DNA of 64,000 bases. It comes from Methylovirgula sp. (lineage in GTDB: Bacteria; Pseudomonadota; Alphaproteobacteria; Rhizobiales; Beijerinckiaceae). Positions 25,615-33,446 of the stretch are shown here, piece after piece. How positions within the stretch are numbered: the stretch's first letter is position 1; every line of letters begins with the position of its first letter. Position numbers and translations under genes: made by a program. The notes beneath the pieces are model-generated. The model was given only the letters and a program-made list of their open reading frames with translations, did not search any database and was not told the DNA's origin. The stretch lies in assembly GCF_037200945.1 (NCBI RefSeq), contig NZ_JBBCGP010000001.1, forward strand, positions 806,001 through 870,000, given 5' to 3'.

Positions 25615-26169
25615 ATGAAGAGCTGTATTATTTTCCCACGTGCATTGCTCGTCGCCACGCTCGCCATCTCCAGCTGGCTGCACGGCCAGATGCCGGCCGA
25701 TGCCCAGACGGCCGATTCCAACGGCCAAACGACCGGCAGCGTCAGCGGCCTGCCCGTACCGCGATTCGTCAGCCTCAAGGCGGACAAGACCAATTTGCGC
25801 GAAGGCCCCTCGAAGGATCACCGCACCACCTGGGTCTACCAGCGCGCCGGTCTGCCGGTGGAGATCACCGCGGAATTTGGCATGTGGCGCAAGGTTCGCG
25901 ATTCGGACGGCACGGAAGGCTGGGTTTTGCACAATTTGCTGTCCGGGCGCCGTACGGCCATCGTCGCGCCGTGGAAGAAGGACAGCATTTTCACGCTTTA
26001 TATTCGCGCAGCCGAGGATTCCTCACCCGTCGCCCGTCTGCAACCGGGTGTGATCGGCAATATCAAGACCTGTGATGGCAACTGGTGTGAAATCTACGGC
26101 GAGGGATTTGACGGCTTTATTCGCCAGAACAATCTCTGGGGGGTCTATCCGAGCGAAAAGGTCGAGTAA
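25615..26169 (+). CDS. Exported SH3-like domain protein
   Basis: A 184-residue periplasmic protein. A signal peptide (MKSCIIFPRALLVATLAIS) is followed by two bacterial SH3-type repeats: LKADKTNLREGPSKDHRTTWVYQ with WRKVRDSDGTEGWVLHNLLSG, and LYIRAAEDSSPVARLQPGV with WCEIYGEGFDGFIRQNNLWGVY. Proteins of this group are thought to bind peptidoglycan or other envelope ligands. ATG 25615 was chosen because the signal peptide begins there; ATG 25588 or TTG 25582 would add a few residues. It stands alone between oppositely oriented or distant genes. Confidence 0.85.
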   Translation: MKSCIIFPRALLVATLAISSWLHGQMPADAQTADSNGQTTGSVSGLPVPRFVSLKADKTNLREGPSKDHRTTWVYQRAGLPVEITAEFGMWRKVRDSDGTEGWVLHNLLSGRRTAIVAPWKKDSIFTLYIRAAEDSSPVARLQPGVIGNIKTCDGNWCEIYGEGFDGFIRQNNLWGVYPSEKVE

Positions 26170-26408
26170 GCGAACGCCAGCACTCAGGCTGTCCCGAATG
26201 CTGCTGAATTAACAAAACTTAATCACGGCCCTTGCCCCGCATCCGGACGCGGTGTTTACCGCGTTGCAATATAACGGATCCGGCGGGCGGCCCTCGGCAA
26301 AGACCTTGACCGGGACCCTTTTCAGCGCGGCGGGGGCTATGTTAGAAGCCGCCATCTTCGCTCGCGCAGGTGCGCCTTCGGGGCGACATCTCGAACCTGA
26401 AAGACAGA

Positions 26409-26936
26409 ATGAGCGAGCGACGCTCCAGCTTCGATTACGAAGACCTCATTGCCTGCGGACGCGGCGACCTGTTTGGTCCCGGCAATCCGCAATTGCCCCT
26501 GCCGCCCATGCTGATGTTCGACAGGATCGCTGAGATCTCCGATCACGGTGGCGCCAATGGCAAGGGCACGATCCGCGCGGAATTCTCGATCAAGCCGGAT
26601 CAATGGTTCTTCAATTGTCACTTCAAGGGCGACCCGGTGATGCCAGGCTGTCTCGGCCTCGATGCGCTGTGGCAATTGCTCGGCTTCTATCTCGGCTGGC
26701 TCGGCTTGCAGGGCCGCGGCCGGGCGCTTGGCGTCGGCGAGGTGAAATTCACCGAACAGGTTCTGCCCACCGTGAAAAGATTGATCTACGGAGTTGATCT
26801 GAAGCGCGTGTTCAACACCAAATTAGTGCTCGGCATCGCCGACGGCTGGCTGGAAGCCGACGGACGCCGTATCTACGAAGCAACGGACTTGAAAGTCGGC
26901 CTTTTCAAAGCCGCGACTCCATCATCCGCAGCCTAA
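26409..26936 (+). CDS. fabA: 3-hydroxydecanoyl-ACP dehydratase/isomerase
   Basis: A 175-residue FabA. It dehydrates 3-hydroxyacyl-ACP and isomerises trans-2- to cis-3-decenoyl-ACP, the branch point to unsaturated fatty acids. The active-site histidine is in WFFNCHFKGDPVMPGCLG and the catalytic aspartate in LGLDALWQLLGF, as in the FabA dimer rather than FabZ. The start MSERRSSFDYEDL at 26409 fits the family. The 239-base upstream spacer should contain the operon promoter, but I could not fix hexamers. fabB follows after 63 bases. Confidence 0.97.
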   Translation: MSERRSSFDYEDLIACGRGDLFGPGNPQLPLPPMLMFDRIAEISDHGGANGKGTIRAEFSIKPDQWFFNCHFKGDPVMPGCLGLDALWQLLGFYLGWLGLQGRGRALGVGEVKFTEQVLPTVKRLIYGVDLKRVFNTKLVLGIADGWLEADGRRIYEATDLKVGLFKAATPSSAA

Positions 26937-26999
26937 ACCCAACTGAATTCGCACAGACGGTTTAAAGGCCGCTGAGGCGGCCCGAGGCAGGAGATTGTA

Positions 27000-28223
27000 A
27001 TGAGACGCGTCGTCGTAACCGGCATGGGCATCGTCTCTTCGATTGGCAACAACACCCAAGAGGTGCTCGCGTCCTTGCGCGAGGCCAAATCCGGCATCGT
27101 CAGAGCCGATAAATACGCCGAGCTTGGCTTTCGCAGCCAGGTGCATGGTGCCCCGACGCTCGACCCCGAGCCGATGATCGACCGGCGCGCCATGCGCTTT
27201 CACGGCGGCGGCACCGCCTGGAATCATGTCGCGATGGATCAAGCGATCCTCGACGCCGGTTTGTCGCCGGCCGAAATCTCCAACGAGCGCACCGGCGTCA
27301 TCATGGGGTCGGGCGGCCCTTCGACCCGCACGCTGATCGAGGCCGCCGATATCGCCCGCACCAAGGGCCCGAAGAAGATCGGCCCTTTCGCGGTGCCAAA
27401 GGCCATGTCCTCGACCGCGTCGGCGACGCTCGCCACATGGTTCAAAATCCGCGGCCTGAACTATTCGATCTCCTCGGCCTGCGCGACCTCGAACCATTGC
27501 ATCGGCAATGCCTATGAAGCGATCCGTTACGGCAAGCAGGACCGGATGTTCGCCGGCGGCTGTGAAGAACTTGACTGGACGCTGACCGTCCTCTTCGACG
27601 CGATGGGTGCACTCTCATCCAACTACAACGACACGCCGGCCGTCGCTTCACGCGCCTATGACAAGAACCGTGACGGGTTCGTCATCTCCGCCGGCGGCGG
27701 CGTGCTGGTGCTCGAAGAACTCGAAGTCGCCAAAGCCCGCGGCGCGAAAATCTATGCCGAGATCGTCGGCTATGGCGCAAGCTCGGACGGCGCCGATATG
27801 GTCGCGCCCTCCGGTGAAGGCGCGGCGCGCTGCATGACAATGGCTTTGCAGGACGTGAAAGTGCCGATCGATTACATCAATCCGCACGCAACCTCGACGC
27901 CGATCGGCGATCTAAAGGAAATCGAAGCGATCCGCGCCGTCTTCGGCAACGAGGAGAAATGCCCGCCGATTTCGGCGACAAAATCGCTGACCGGCCATGC
28001 GCAGGGTGCCACTAGCGTGCATGAGGCGATCTATTCGCTCCTGATGATGCAGAGCGGCTTCATCTGCAAAAGCGCAAATATCGAGGAACTCGACCCCGAT
28101 TTCGCCGACATGAACATCGTGCGCGAGCGCATCGACAACGTGCATCTGCGGGCGGTTCTGTCCAATTCCTTCGGCTTCGGCGGCACCAACGCCTCACTCG
28201 TCTTCAAGCATCTCGATGCCTGA
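27000..28223 (+). CDS. fabB: Beta-ketoacyl-ACP synthase I
   Basis: A 407-residue condensing enzyme that elongates acyl-ACP, including the cis-unsaturated intermediate from FabA. The Cys-His-His triad is visible: Cys in SSACATSNHCIG, His in NPHATSTPIGD and His in KSLTGHAQGA. The N-terminal MRRVVVTGMGIVSSIGN and C-terminal NSFGFGGTNASLVF are characteristic, and the sequence reads as FabB rather than FabF. ATG 27000 has GGAG eight bases upstream. Its 3' end overlaps fabI by eight bases, so the two are translationally coupled. Confidence 0.97.
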   Translation: MRRVVVTGMGIVSSIGNNTQEVLASLREAKSGIVRADKYAELGFRSQVHGAPTLDPEPMIDRRAMRFHGGGTAWNHVAMDQAILDAGLSPAEISNERTGVIMGSGGPSTRTLIEAADIARTKGPKKIGPFAVPKAMSSTASATLATWFKIRGLNYSISSACATSNHCIGNAYEAIRYGKQDRMFAGGCEELDWTLTVLFDAMGALSSNYNDTPAVASRAYDKNRDGFVISAGGGVLVLEELEVAKARGAKIYAEIVGYGASSDGADMVAPSGEGAARCMTMALQDVKVPIDYINPHATSTPIGDLKEIEAIRAVFGNEEKCPPISATKSLTGHAQGATSVHEAIYSLLMMQSGFICKSANIEELDPDFADMNIVRERIDNVHLRAVLSNSFGFGGTNASLVFKHLDA

Positions 28224-29049
28224 GCAGCGCCAAGGTCTGATGCAGGGCAGGCGCGGCCTCATCATGGGGGTCGCCAACGACCATTCAATCGCCTGGGGGA
28301 TTGCATCGGCGCTTGCCAGGGAAGGCGCGGAGCTTGCCTTCACCTATCAGGGCGAGGCGCTCGGCAAGCGCGTCAAGCCTTTGGCACAAAGCGTCGGCTC
28401 GTCAATCGTCCTGCCGTGCGACGTGGAAAATATAGCCGACGTCGATGCCGTCTTCGCGTCCCTCGCCGAGACATGGGGGACGCTCGACTTTCTCGTCCAT
28501 TGCATCGCTTATTCGGACCGCAACGAATTGCGCGGCCGCTACGCCGACACGACGCGGGAGAATTTTCAGCGCACGCTCATCATCTCGGCCTTCTCCTTCA
28601 CCGAGGCGGCGAAACGCGCCGCGGCGCTGATGCCCAACGGCGGCGCTCTGCTGACGCTCACGTTCGGCGGCGCGACGCGGGCCATGCCGAACTATAACGT
28701 CATGGGCATCGCCAAGGCGGCGCTGGAGGCCGGCGTGCGCTACCTTGCCGCCGATTTCGGCGCGTCCGGCATTCGCGTCAACGCGATCTCGGCCGGCCCG
28801 GTGCGGACGCTAGCCGGCGCTGGCATCACCGATGCGCGCGCCATGTTCAATTACGAGAAGCTGCACGCGCCGCTGCGCCGTGCCGTCACGATCGAGGATG
28901 TCGGTGGCGCCGCGCTCTATCTGCTCAGCGATCTCTCGAACTGTGTCACCGGCGAGATTCATTACGTCGATGCCGGCTATAGCGTCATTGCCATGCCGCG
29001 GCCGGAGCGCCTCAAGCTCGACGCGCAATCTGAGGCGGAGAGTTCGTGA
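28216..29049 (+). CDS. fabI: Enoyl-ACP reductase (NADH)
   Basis: A 277-residue short-chain reductase completing each fatty-acid elongation cycle. The FabI-type dinucleotide loop is GVANDHSIAWGIA. The catalytic Tyr160 and Lys167 lie in NYNVMGIAKAALE. The position equivalent to E. coli Tyr146 is Phe150 (LTLTFGGATRAMP). The C-terminal FNYEKLHAPLRRAVTIEDVG and TGEIHYVDAGY are typical. It overlaps fabB by eight bases in a fabA-fabB-fabI operon common in Hyphomicrobiales and may be one of two FabI paralogues in the genome. Confidence 0.95.
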   Translation: MPEQRQGLMQGRRGLIMGVANDHSIAWGIASALAREGAELAFTYQGEALGKRVKPLAQSVGSSIVLPCDVENIADVDAVFASLAETWGTLDFLVHCIAYSDRNELRGRYADTTRENFQRTLIISAFSFTEAAKRAAALMPNGGALLTLTFGGATRAMPNYNVMGIAKAALEAGVRYLAADFGASGIRVNAISAGPVRTLAGAGITDARAMFNYEKLHAPLRRAVTIEDVGGAALYLLSDLSNCVTGEIHYVDAGYSVIAMPRPERLKLDAQSEAESS

Positions 29050-29053
29050 GCCG

Positions 29054-29671
29054 ATGAGGCTTTATTCGAAAAACTCCTCCCCGTTTTCAGCGCCCGTACG
29101 CGTCGTTATCTACGCCAAAAATCTCGACATCGAAATCGTCGCCCCGCCTGGCGGCGTGCGCTCGACGCAATATCACGCCATCAATCCGCTCGGCACGATC
29201 CCCTGCCTGATCCTCGAGGACGGCGCGCGGCTGCCGGAATCCTCGGCGATCATGGAATATCTCGAAGAGAAATTCCCTACGCCGCCGCTTTTGCCGGGAA
29301 ATCCGGAGGCGCGCGCGCGGATTCGGATGCTTCAACGCATCGGCGAATTGCATCTCACCGCACAGATGGTCGCGCTGAAGATTGCCCCCGCGCAAAGTGA
29401 AGAAAGCGCTGTCCGGCTCACGCGCCTCGTGCGCGGCCTCTCTGCCTTGCAAAACATATTGAGCGGCGAGAATTTTGCCGCTGGCCCGGAACTGACGCTG
29501 GCGGATTGCCAATTGGCGCCCGCGCTCTTTCGCGTGCCGCGCATCGTCGAACCTCTCATGCACCGCGATCTGATCGGCGCCTATCCAACGGTCGCACGCT
29601 ATGTCGAAACGAGCCGGACGCATCCGGCCATTGCCCGCGTACTCGACGAACTGGTGGCCACCCCGGCATAG
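29054..29671 (+). CDS. Glutathione S-transferase family protein
   Basis: A 205-residue soluble protein with a thioredoxin-like N-terminal domain (MRLYSKNSSPFSAPVRVVIY, NPLGTIPCLILEDG with the cis-proline, and LPESSAIMEYLEE with the glutathione-binding Glu/Ser) and a helical C-terminal domain (about 85-205). The start ATG is four bases after the fabI stop, so it belongs to the fab transcript. The substrate is unknown. It is followed by two palindromic repeat units. Confidence 0.9.
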   Translation: MRLYSKNSSPFSAPVRVVIYAKNLDIEIVAPPGGVRSTQYHAINPLGTIPCLILEDGARLPESSAIMEYLEEKFPTPPLLPGNPEARARIRMLQRIGELHLTAQMVALKIAPAQSEESAVRLTRLVRGLSALQNILSGENFAAGPELTLADCQLAPALFRVPRIVEPLMHRDLIGAYPTVARYVETSRTHPAIARVLDELVATPA

Positions 29672-29672
29672 A

Positions 29673-29712
29673 GCATCTTATCTTCAGGTGCATTCACCCG
29701 AAGATAAGATGC
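29673..29712. repeat. Long hairpin (palindromic unit 1)
   Basis: GCATCTTATCTTC and GAAGATAAGATGC are perfect complements over thirteen bases; the inner GGTG/CACC extends the stem across one mismatch to a four-base loop. It starts two bases after the GST stop. No T-run follows, so it could be a repeat element or a stabilising 3' hairpin rather than a classical terminator. Confidence 0.75.
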
Positions 29713-29729
29713 CCGATATTCAAAGATAT

Positions 29730-29780
29730 AGAGCGTCGTCTAACGCGCAAAACCGCACACACTTTTGCGCACGACACTCT
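29730..29780. repeat. Interrupted palindrome (palindromic unit 2, REP-like)
   Basis: AGAGCGTCGT/ACGACACTCT (one mismatch) and the inner GCGCAAAA/TTTTGCGC form a two-part palindrome. Arrangement and size resemble intergenic palindromic repeats common in Hyphomicrobiales genomes. Only one copy is seen in this window, so family membership is inferred. Confidence 0.55.
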
Positions 29781-29940
29781 AGCCGCGACAGAAAAGTGAC
29801 GCCGCGTTGCACCGGGGACACAACTTAAACGCCCTTTTTGCCGTATTTTCAGGTCAGGTATCGCAACGTGCTCTTCGTATTGCGGCCCGGCCGACCGGCG
29901 TCGCACGGCGCGCTTCATCGATTTTTCGCGGGTATCGTTC

Positions 29941-30720
29941 ATGACTTTCATCAACCGCCGCAATCTTCTGGCTGGCGCCGCCGCGGCAGGTGCCGCACTC
30001 ACCCTCGCCGGCTGTACGACCACCCAATCCGGGCCGGGCTTCGAGGCCGATGCCTCCGTCCCGCAGCAGGCCGCCAAAACGCCTGACGCCGCGCCATCGC
30101 CCGACCTGATCGCCAAGGCCAACGAGGCCAACGGGCCGATCGACTATCAGGCGATGTATACGGGCTTCCAGGACGGCGGTTTCCAGGTGCCGACGGTCAA
30201 GCTTTCGCAGATCAAGAAAGGCTTCATGCGGAAGCTGGTCGATTATCAGACGACCGAGCCGCCGGGCACGATCGTCATCGATCCCGCCGCCCGCTATCTC
30301 TATCACATCCTGCCCAACGGCCAGGCGATGCGCTACGGCATCGGCCCCGGCCGCGAGGGCTTCGCCTGGTCGGGCGTCGCCGAAATCCATTCCAAGCAGG
30401 AATGGCCGGACTGGTATCCACCGAAGGAAATGATTGCCCGTGAGCCGCAATTGCGCAAATCGCTGGCGCAATTGCAGAGCGGCATCGGGATGCACGGCGG
30501 TCCGGGCAATCCGCTCGGCGCCCGCGCCATGTATCTCTGGCAGGGCAATAAGGATACGCTTTTCCGTATCCATGGCACGGTTGAGCCGTCGTCGATCGGC
30601 ACGCATGCCTCTTCCGGCTGCATCCGCATGATCAATCAGGACGCCATCGACCTCTTCCAGCAGGTGCCGGTCGGGACGCGCGTCGTCGTCCTCGGCCACG
30701 CCCAGCCGCGGGTCAGCTAA
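29941..30720 (+). CDS. L,D-transpeptidase lipoprotein (YkuD family)
   Basis: A 259-residue envelope enzyme. The N-terminus carries NRRNLLAG, a hydrophobic stretch and the lipobox LAGC with Cys25, so it is probably a lipoprotein, possibly exported by Tat because of the twin arginine. The YkuD domain (about 110-255) contains the substrate-pocket block GIGMHGGPGNPLGARAMYLW, the IHGT strand and the catalytic motif HASSGCIRM with Cys227. Proteins of this type form 3-3 crosslinks or attach lipoproteins to peptidoglycan. It is the second of three L,D-transpeptidases in the window and is transcribed alone. Confidence 0.93.
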   Translation: MTFINRRNLLAGAAAAGAALTLAGCTTTQSGPGFEADASVPQQAAKTPDAAPSPDLIAKANEANGPIDYQAMYTGFQDGGFQVPTVKLSQIKKGFMRKLVDYQTTEPPGTIVIDPAARYLYHILPNGQAMRYGIGPGREGFAWSGVAEIHSKQEWPDWYPPKEMIAREPQLRKSLAQLQSGIGMHGGPGNPLGARAMYLWQGNKDTLFRIHGTVEPSSIGTHASSGCIRMINQDAIDLFQQVPVGTRVVVLGHAQPRVS

Positions 30721-30723
30721 AAG

Positions 30724-30760
30724 CACGCTTGTAAAAGGTGCGCTCGTAAAAACCACGCTT
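30724..30760. repeat. Three imperfect short direct repeats
   Basis: CACGCTTGTAAAA, GCGCTCGTAAAA and CACGCTTGG follow one another at about 16-base steps directly after the L,D-transpeptidase stop. Their function is unknown. Confidence 0.45.
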
Positions 30761-30822
30761 GGCGAATCACGATTCGCCTGCGATAAAAGTGCGTCGTCAA
30801 CCCATCGAAAGGAGGTGATCCA

Positions 30823-30897
30823 GTGTCTCAATGTCTGATCGCAAAGTCGCTGGAACTCTCCGCCGCATATCCTGCGGGGGCTCAGCGTCTGCGCTGA
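30823..30897 (+). CDS. Possible 24-residue peptide behind an extended Shine-Dalgarno
   Basis: GTG 30823 lies seven bases after GGAGG inside the 17-base 16S-tail complement, close to optimal spacing. The frame encodes 24 residues starting MSQCLIAKSLEL and stops at TGA 30895-30897. An alternative ATG at 30831 in another frame gives 28 residues ending at 30917. Neither peptide resembles anything I know. The case rests only on the ribosome site and the terminator 35 bases downstream. Confidence 0.35.
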   Translation: MSQCLIAKSLELSAAYPAGAQRLR

Positions 30898-30931
30898 CAT
30901 TGCGGGCTTGCCTATAAGCCCACGAACGCGA

Positions 30932-30958
30932 AAGCCCCGGCTTCGGTCGGGGCTTTTT
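30932..30958 (+). terminator. Rho-independent terminator
   Basis: AAGCCCCG and CGGGGCTT close over an inner GC pair and a TTCG tetraloop, followed by TTTTT. It ends the candidate small transcript just before the gene at 30973. Confidence 0.88.
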
Positions 30959-30972
30959 ATTATGGTGCAGCG

Positions 30973-31455
30973 ATGATCAAGACCTTTCAGATGAAGCTGC
31001 TGATGCGTTTGAGCCTACTCGCACTAGCTCCAGCCTCCTTATCCGGGACAGCCCAGGCCGAAAGTGCGCCAAAAGTTCTTTTCACCTGCATGATCGGCGC
31101 AAAGACGGTCTCAGTCACCACCGCCGGCAAAAATCTGATCTACCATTACGGGACCGGGACCGCCAAAAAGAACGAGATGACGATCGTCGGCAGCCCGGCA
31201 GCCAAGAACATTTTTCAGATGGCGCAGCGTTATGCCGGTATGGAATATCAATTGCGCTTCACGAACGGGGACATCAGCTACCTCGTCTACAGCGCCGAGG
31301 GCAATCCGCAGGTGGGCGCCGCGGCCATATCGGGCCTGATGGTCATGCGCGGCACGAAGACGATCGCCGACAAATCCTGTGCGCAATGGTCTGAGCTGAC
31401 GCTACCCGACGACCTCCCGATTCCGCAGGACAGCGTCGCCTATTCGGCGATGTAA
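30973..31455 (+). CDS. Exported protein of unknown function
   Basis: A 160-residue protein with a signal peptide (MIKTFQMKLLMRLSLLALAPASLSGTAQA, cleaved after AQA) and a mature part rich in beta strands. Two cysteines, in LFTCMIG and DKSCAQW, could form a disulfide. I do not recognise the family. The start is ATG 30973; ATG 30991 (MKLLMRL) would also keep a signal peptide. Its 3' end overlaps the convergent histidine kinase gene by 16 bases. Confidence 0.75.
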   Translation: MIKTFQMKLLMRLSLLALAPASLSGTAQAESAPKVLFTCMIGAKTVSVTTAGKNLIYHYGTGTAKKNEMTIVGSPAAKNIFQMAQRYAGMEYQLRFTNGDISYLVYSAEGNPQVGAAAISGLMVMRGTKTIADKSCAQWSELTLPDDLPIPQDSVAYSAM

Positions 31456-33308
31456 GGCGCCCCTAATTCCTTTCCATCGATAACCGCGCGCACCTTGCGG
31501 GCCAATTGATCGAGCGTGAACGGCTTCGGCAGAAAGGCCGTGCCCGGATCGACGATGCCGTGGTGGACGATCGCGTTCTGTGTATAGCCGGTCGTGAACA
31601 GGACTTTGAGGTCCGGCCGTATCGCGGTCATGCGCTCGGCGAGTTCGCGGCCCGTCATTTCCGGCATCACGATATCGCTGAAAAGCAGCGCGAGATCCGG
31701 CTGCGCCTTGAATTTCTCCATCGCCTCAGACGGGCTTTGCGCGTGGATGACGACGTAACCCAGCTCGCGTAACGCATCGACGGACATTTGCTTGACCTTG
31801 AGATCGTCCTCCACCACGAGGACAATTTCGCTGGCGTCCCCGCGCGGCATCTCACCGTCGGCGCTTTCCATTTCGACGGTCGCGGCCTGACCCAGATAGC
31901 GCGGCAGATAGACTTTGACCGTCGTACCCTTGCCTGCCTCGGAATAGATTTTGACGTGCCCGCCGGATTGCTTGACGAAGCCAAAGACCTGGCTGAGGCC
32001 GAGGCCGGTACCGCGGCCCGCGCCCTTGGTGGAGAAAAAAGGCTCGAAAGCGCGATCGGCCACGTCCGGCGGCATACCCGCACCGGTATCCGTCACCGAC
32101 AACATCACATATTGGCCGGCGGCGACTTCGTTATGTGCGGCGGCGTAGCGGTCGTCGAGATAGGTGTTAGCGGTTTCAATCGTCAACTTGCCGCCATCTG
32201 GCATCGCGTCGCGCGCGTTGACCGCGAGATTGAGCAACGCAGTTTCGACCTGTGCCGGATCGGCATACGTACGCCAGAGGCCGCCGGCGAGAACCGTCTC
32301 GACTGCGATCTGTTCGCCGATCGTGCTGCGCAGCAATTCCGACATGCCGCCGACGAGCTTGTTGGCGTCAAAGACCTTCGGCTCAAGCGGCTGCTTGCGC
32401 GAGAATGCCAGCAGCCGCGACGTGAGGACTGCCGCACGCTGCGCACCGTCATTGGCATTGCCGATATATTTGCCGACCGCCGCATATTGGGCGTCGGCCA
32501 GCCGGCGGCGTGCCATGTCGAGCGAGCCGATGATGATTGCCAGCATATTGTTGAAGTCGTGCGCGATGCCGCCGGTGAGCTGGCCCACCGCTTCCATCTT
32601 CTGCAGCTGGCGAACCTGTGTCTCGGCCTCGCGGCGGACGCTCGCCTCTGCCTGCAGCCTGTGGTTGGCAAGCTGAAGCGCCGTCACGCGCCGACGATTT
32701 TCGAGCAACGTCCCAATTCCGAGCACAATGACCAACAAAACGCTGGCGAGTAGGAGAGTGCCTCGGCTCCGGTTGAGCTGCGCAGCTTCGACAGAACGGT
32801 TTTCAAGCAACTTTTCCTGCGTGGCGTGCATGTCCGCGAGAATGGCCCGGATGCGATCCATGAATGCCTTGCCGCTGTCGTTATTGACGACGGCAAGCGC
32901 AGCATCGGGCTTGTTGTTGGAGCGAAGGTCTATGGTGCTTTGCAGTTCGGCGAATTTCGTATTGACCGCCGTGCGCAGTTCATCGAGTTCCGCCAAGGAG
33001 CGATTGCCGGCAAGCTCGGACCGCAGCGCGTTAAGCTCGTTCGGAAGCCCGCGCTTTGCGAAATTGTAGGGATCGAGATAGCTGAAGCGGTCGGTAAGTA
33101 GATAACCACGCTGTCCCGATTCCGCATCCGTCACCAAGGTCTGGATACGCTCGAGTTCATCGTTGACCTGAAACGTGTGGCGGATTTGGGCGTCAATGTC
33201 CTGCTGCTGTTGTGCGAGAACGACTGCGCTTATCGCCGCGACAAGAAGGAGGACGAAACCGATGAGCAGAGGAACCGATGAAATCAGGGACGCTCTGCGC
33301 GCTGGCAT
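31440..33308 (-). CDS. Hybrid sensor histidine kinase with CHASE3 domain
   Basis: A 622-residue membrane kinase. Two transmembrane helices (about 10-32 and 184-202) flank a periplasmic CHASE3 domain (TLVTDAESGQRGYLLT). Next come a coiled coil, the phosphoacceptor domain with His250 in GGIAHDFNNMLA, and an ATPase domain with LLNLAVNARDAMPDGG (N box), DTGAGM (G1) and GRGTGLGLS. A C-terminal receiver has Asp545 in LLFSDIVMPEM. The architecture fits kinases whose attached receiver modulates or relays phosphate. No response regulator is adjacent, and the signal is unknown. It overlaps the convergent exported protein by 16 bases. Confidence 0.93.
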   Translation of the reverse strand: MPARRASLISSVPLLIGFVLLLVAAISAVVLAQQQQDIDAQIRHTFQVNDELERIQTLVTDAESGQRGYLLTDRFSYLDPYNFAKRGLPNELNALRSELAGNRSLAELDELRTAVNTKFAELQSTIDLRSNNKPDAALAVVNNDSGKAFMDRIRAILADMHATQEKLLENRSVEAAQLNRSRGTLLLASVLLVIVLGIGTLLENRRRVTALQLANHRLQAEASVRREAETQVRQLQKMEAVGQLTGGIAHDFNNMLAIIIGSLDMARRRLADAQYAAVGKYIGNANDGAQRAAVLTSRLLAFSRKQPLEPKVFDANKLVGGMSELLRSTIGEQIAVETVLAGGLWRTYADPAQVETALLNLAVNARDAMPDGGKLTIETANTYLDDRYAAAHNEVAAGQYVMLSVTDTGAGMPPDVADRAFEPFFSTKGAGRGTGLGLSQVFGFVKQSGGHVKIYSEAGKGTTVKVYLPRYLGQAATVEMESADGEMPRGDASEIVLVVEDDLKVKQMSVDALRELGYVVIHAQSPSEAMEKFKAQPDLALLFSDIVMPEMTGRELAERMTAIRPDLKVLFTTGYTQNAIVHHGIVDPGTAFLPKPFTLDQLARKVRAVIDGKELGAPYIAE

Positions 33309-33446
33309 TTTGTATGAGACCCTTTAATACCCGCGCAGAAGATACGTAAATGACCCGCACGTAAAGCCAAAGTTCTTGAGAAACAGGTCACTAGCCCGAG
33401 AGGCAAGAGCGTGGCCCCTACCCTGGGTTTACGGTAAGCTTAGCGA

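Larger units (their letters stand above)
30761..30958 (+). ncRNA. Candidate structured small transcript with 16S-tail complement
   Basis: This stretch between two genes holds, in order: a perfect hairpin (GGCGAAT/ATTCGCC, 30761-30778), GAAAGGAGGTGATCCAG at 30807-30823, a hairpin GGGCTT/AAGCCC (30904-30921) and a rho-independent terminator (30932-30958). The 17-base element is the exact reverse complement of the 3' end of alphaproteobacterial 16S rRNA, including the anti-Shine-Dalgarno, so a plus-strand transcript could pair with it. It may be a small mRNA for the 24-codon frame listed next, a regulatory RNA, or a remnant of a 16S gene. No promoter was identified. Confidence 0.4.

Noticed and set aside
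29730..29780. CRISPR repeat or tRNA-like element
   Set aside because: There is no repeated unit with spacers and no cloverleaf; it is a single interrupted palindrome.
30807..30823. A truncated 16S rRNA gene on the minus strand
   Set aside because: The identity stops abruptly after 17 bases on the 16S side, so it is not annotated as rRNA; a short relic remains possible and is mentioned in the findings.
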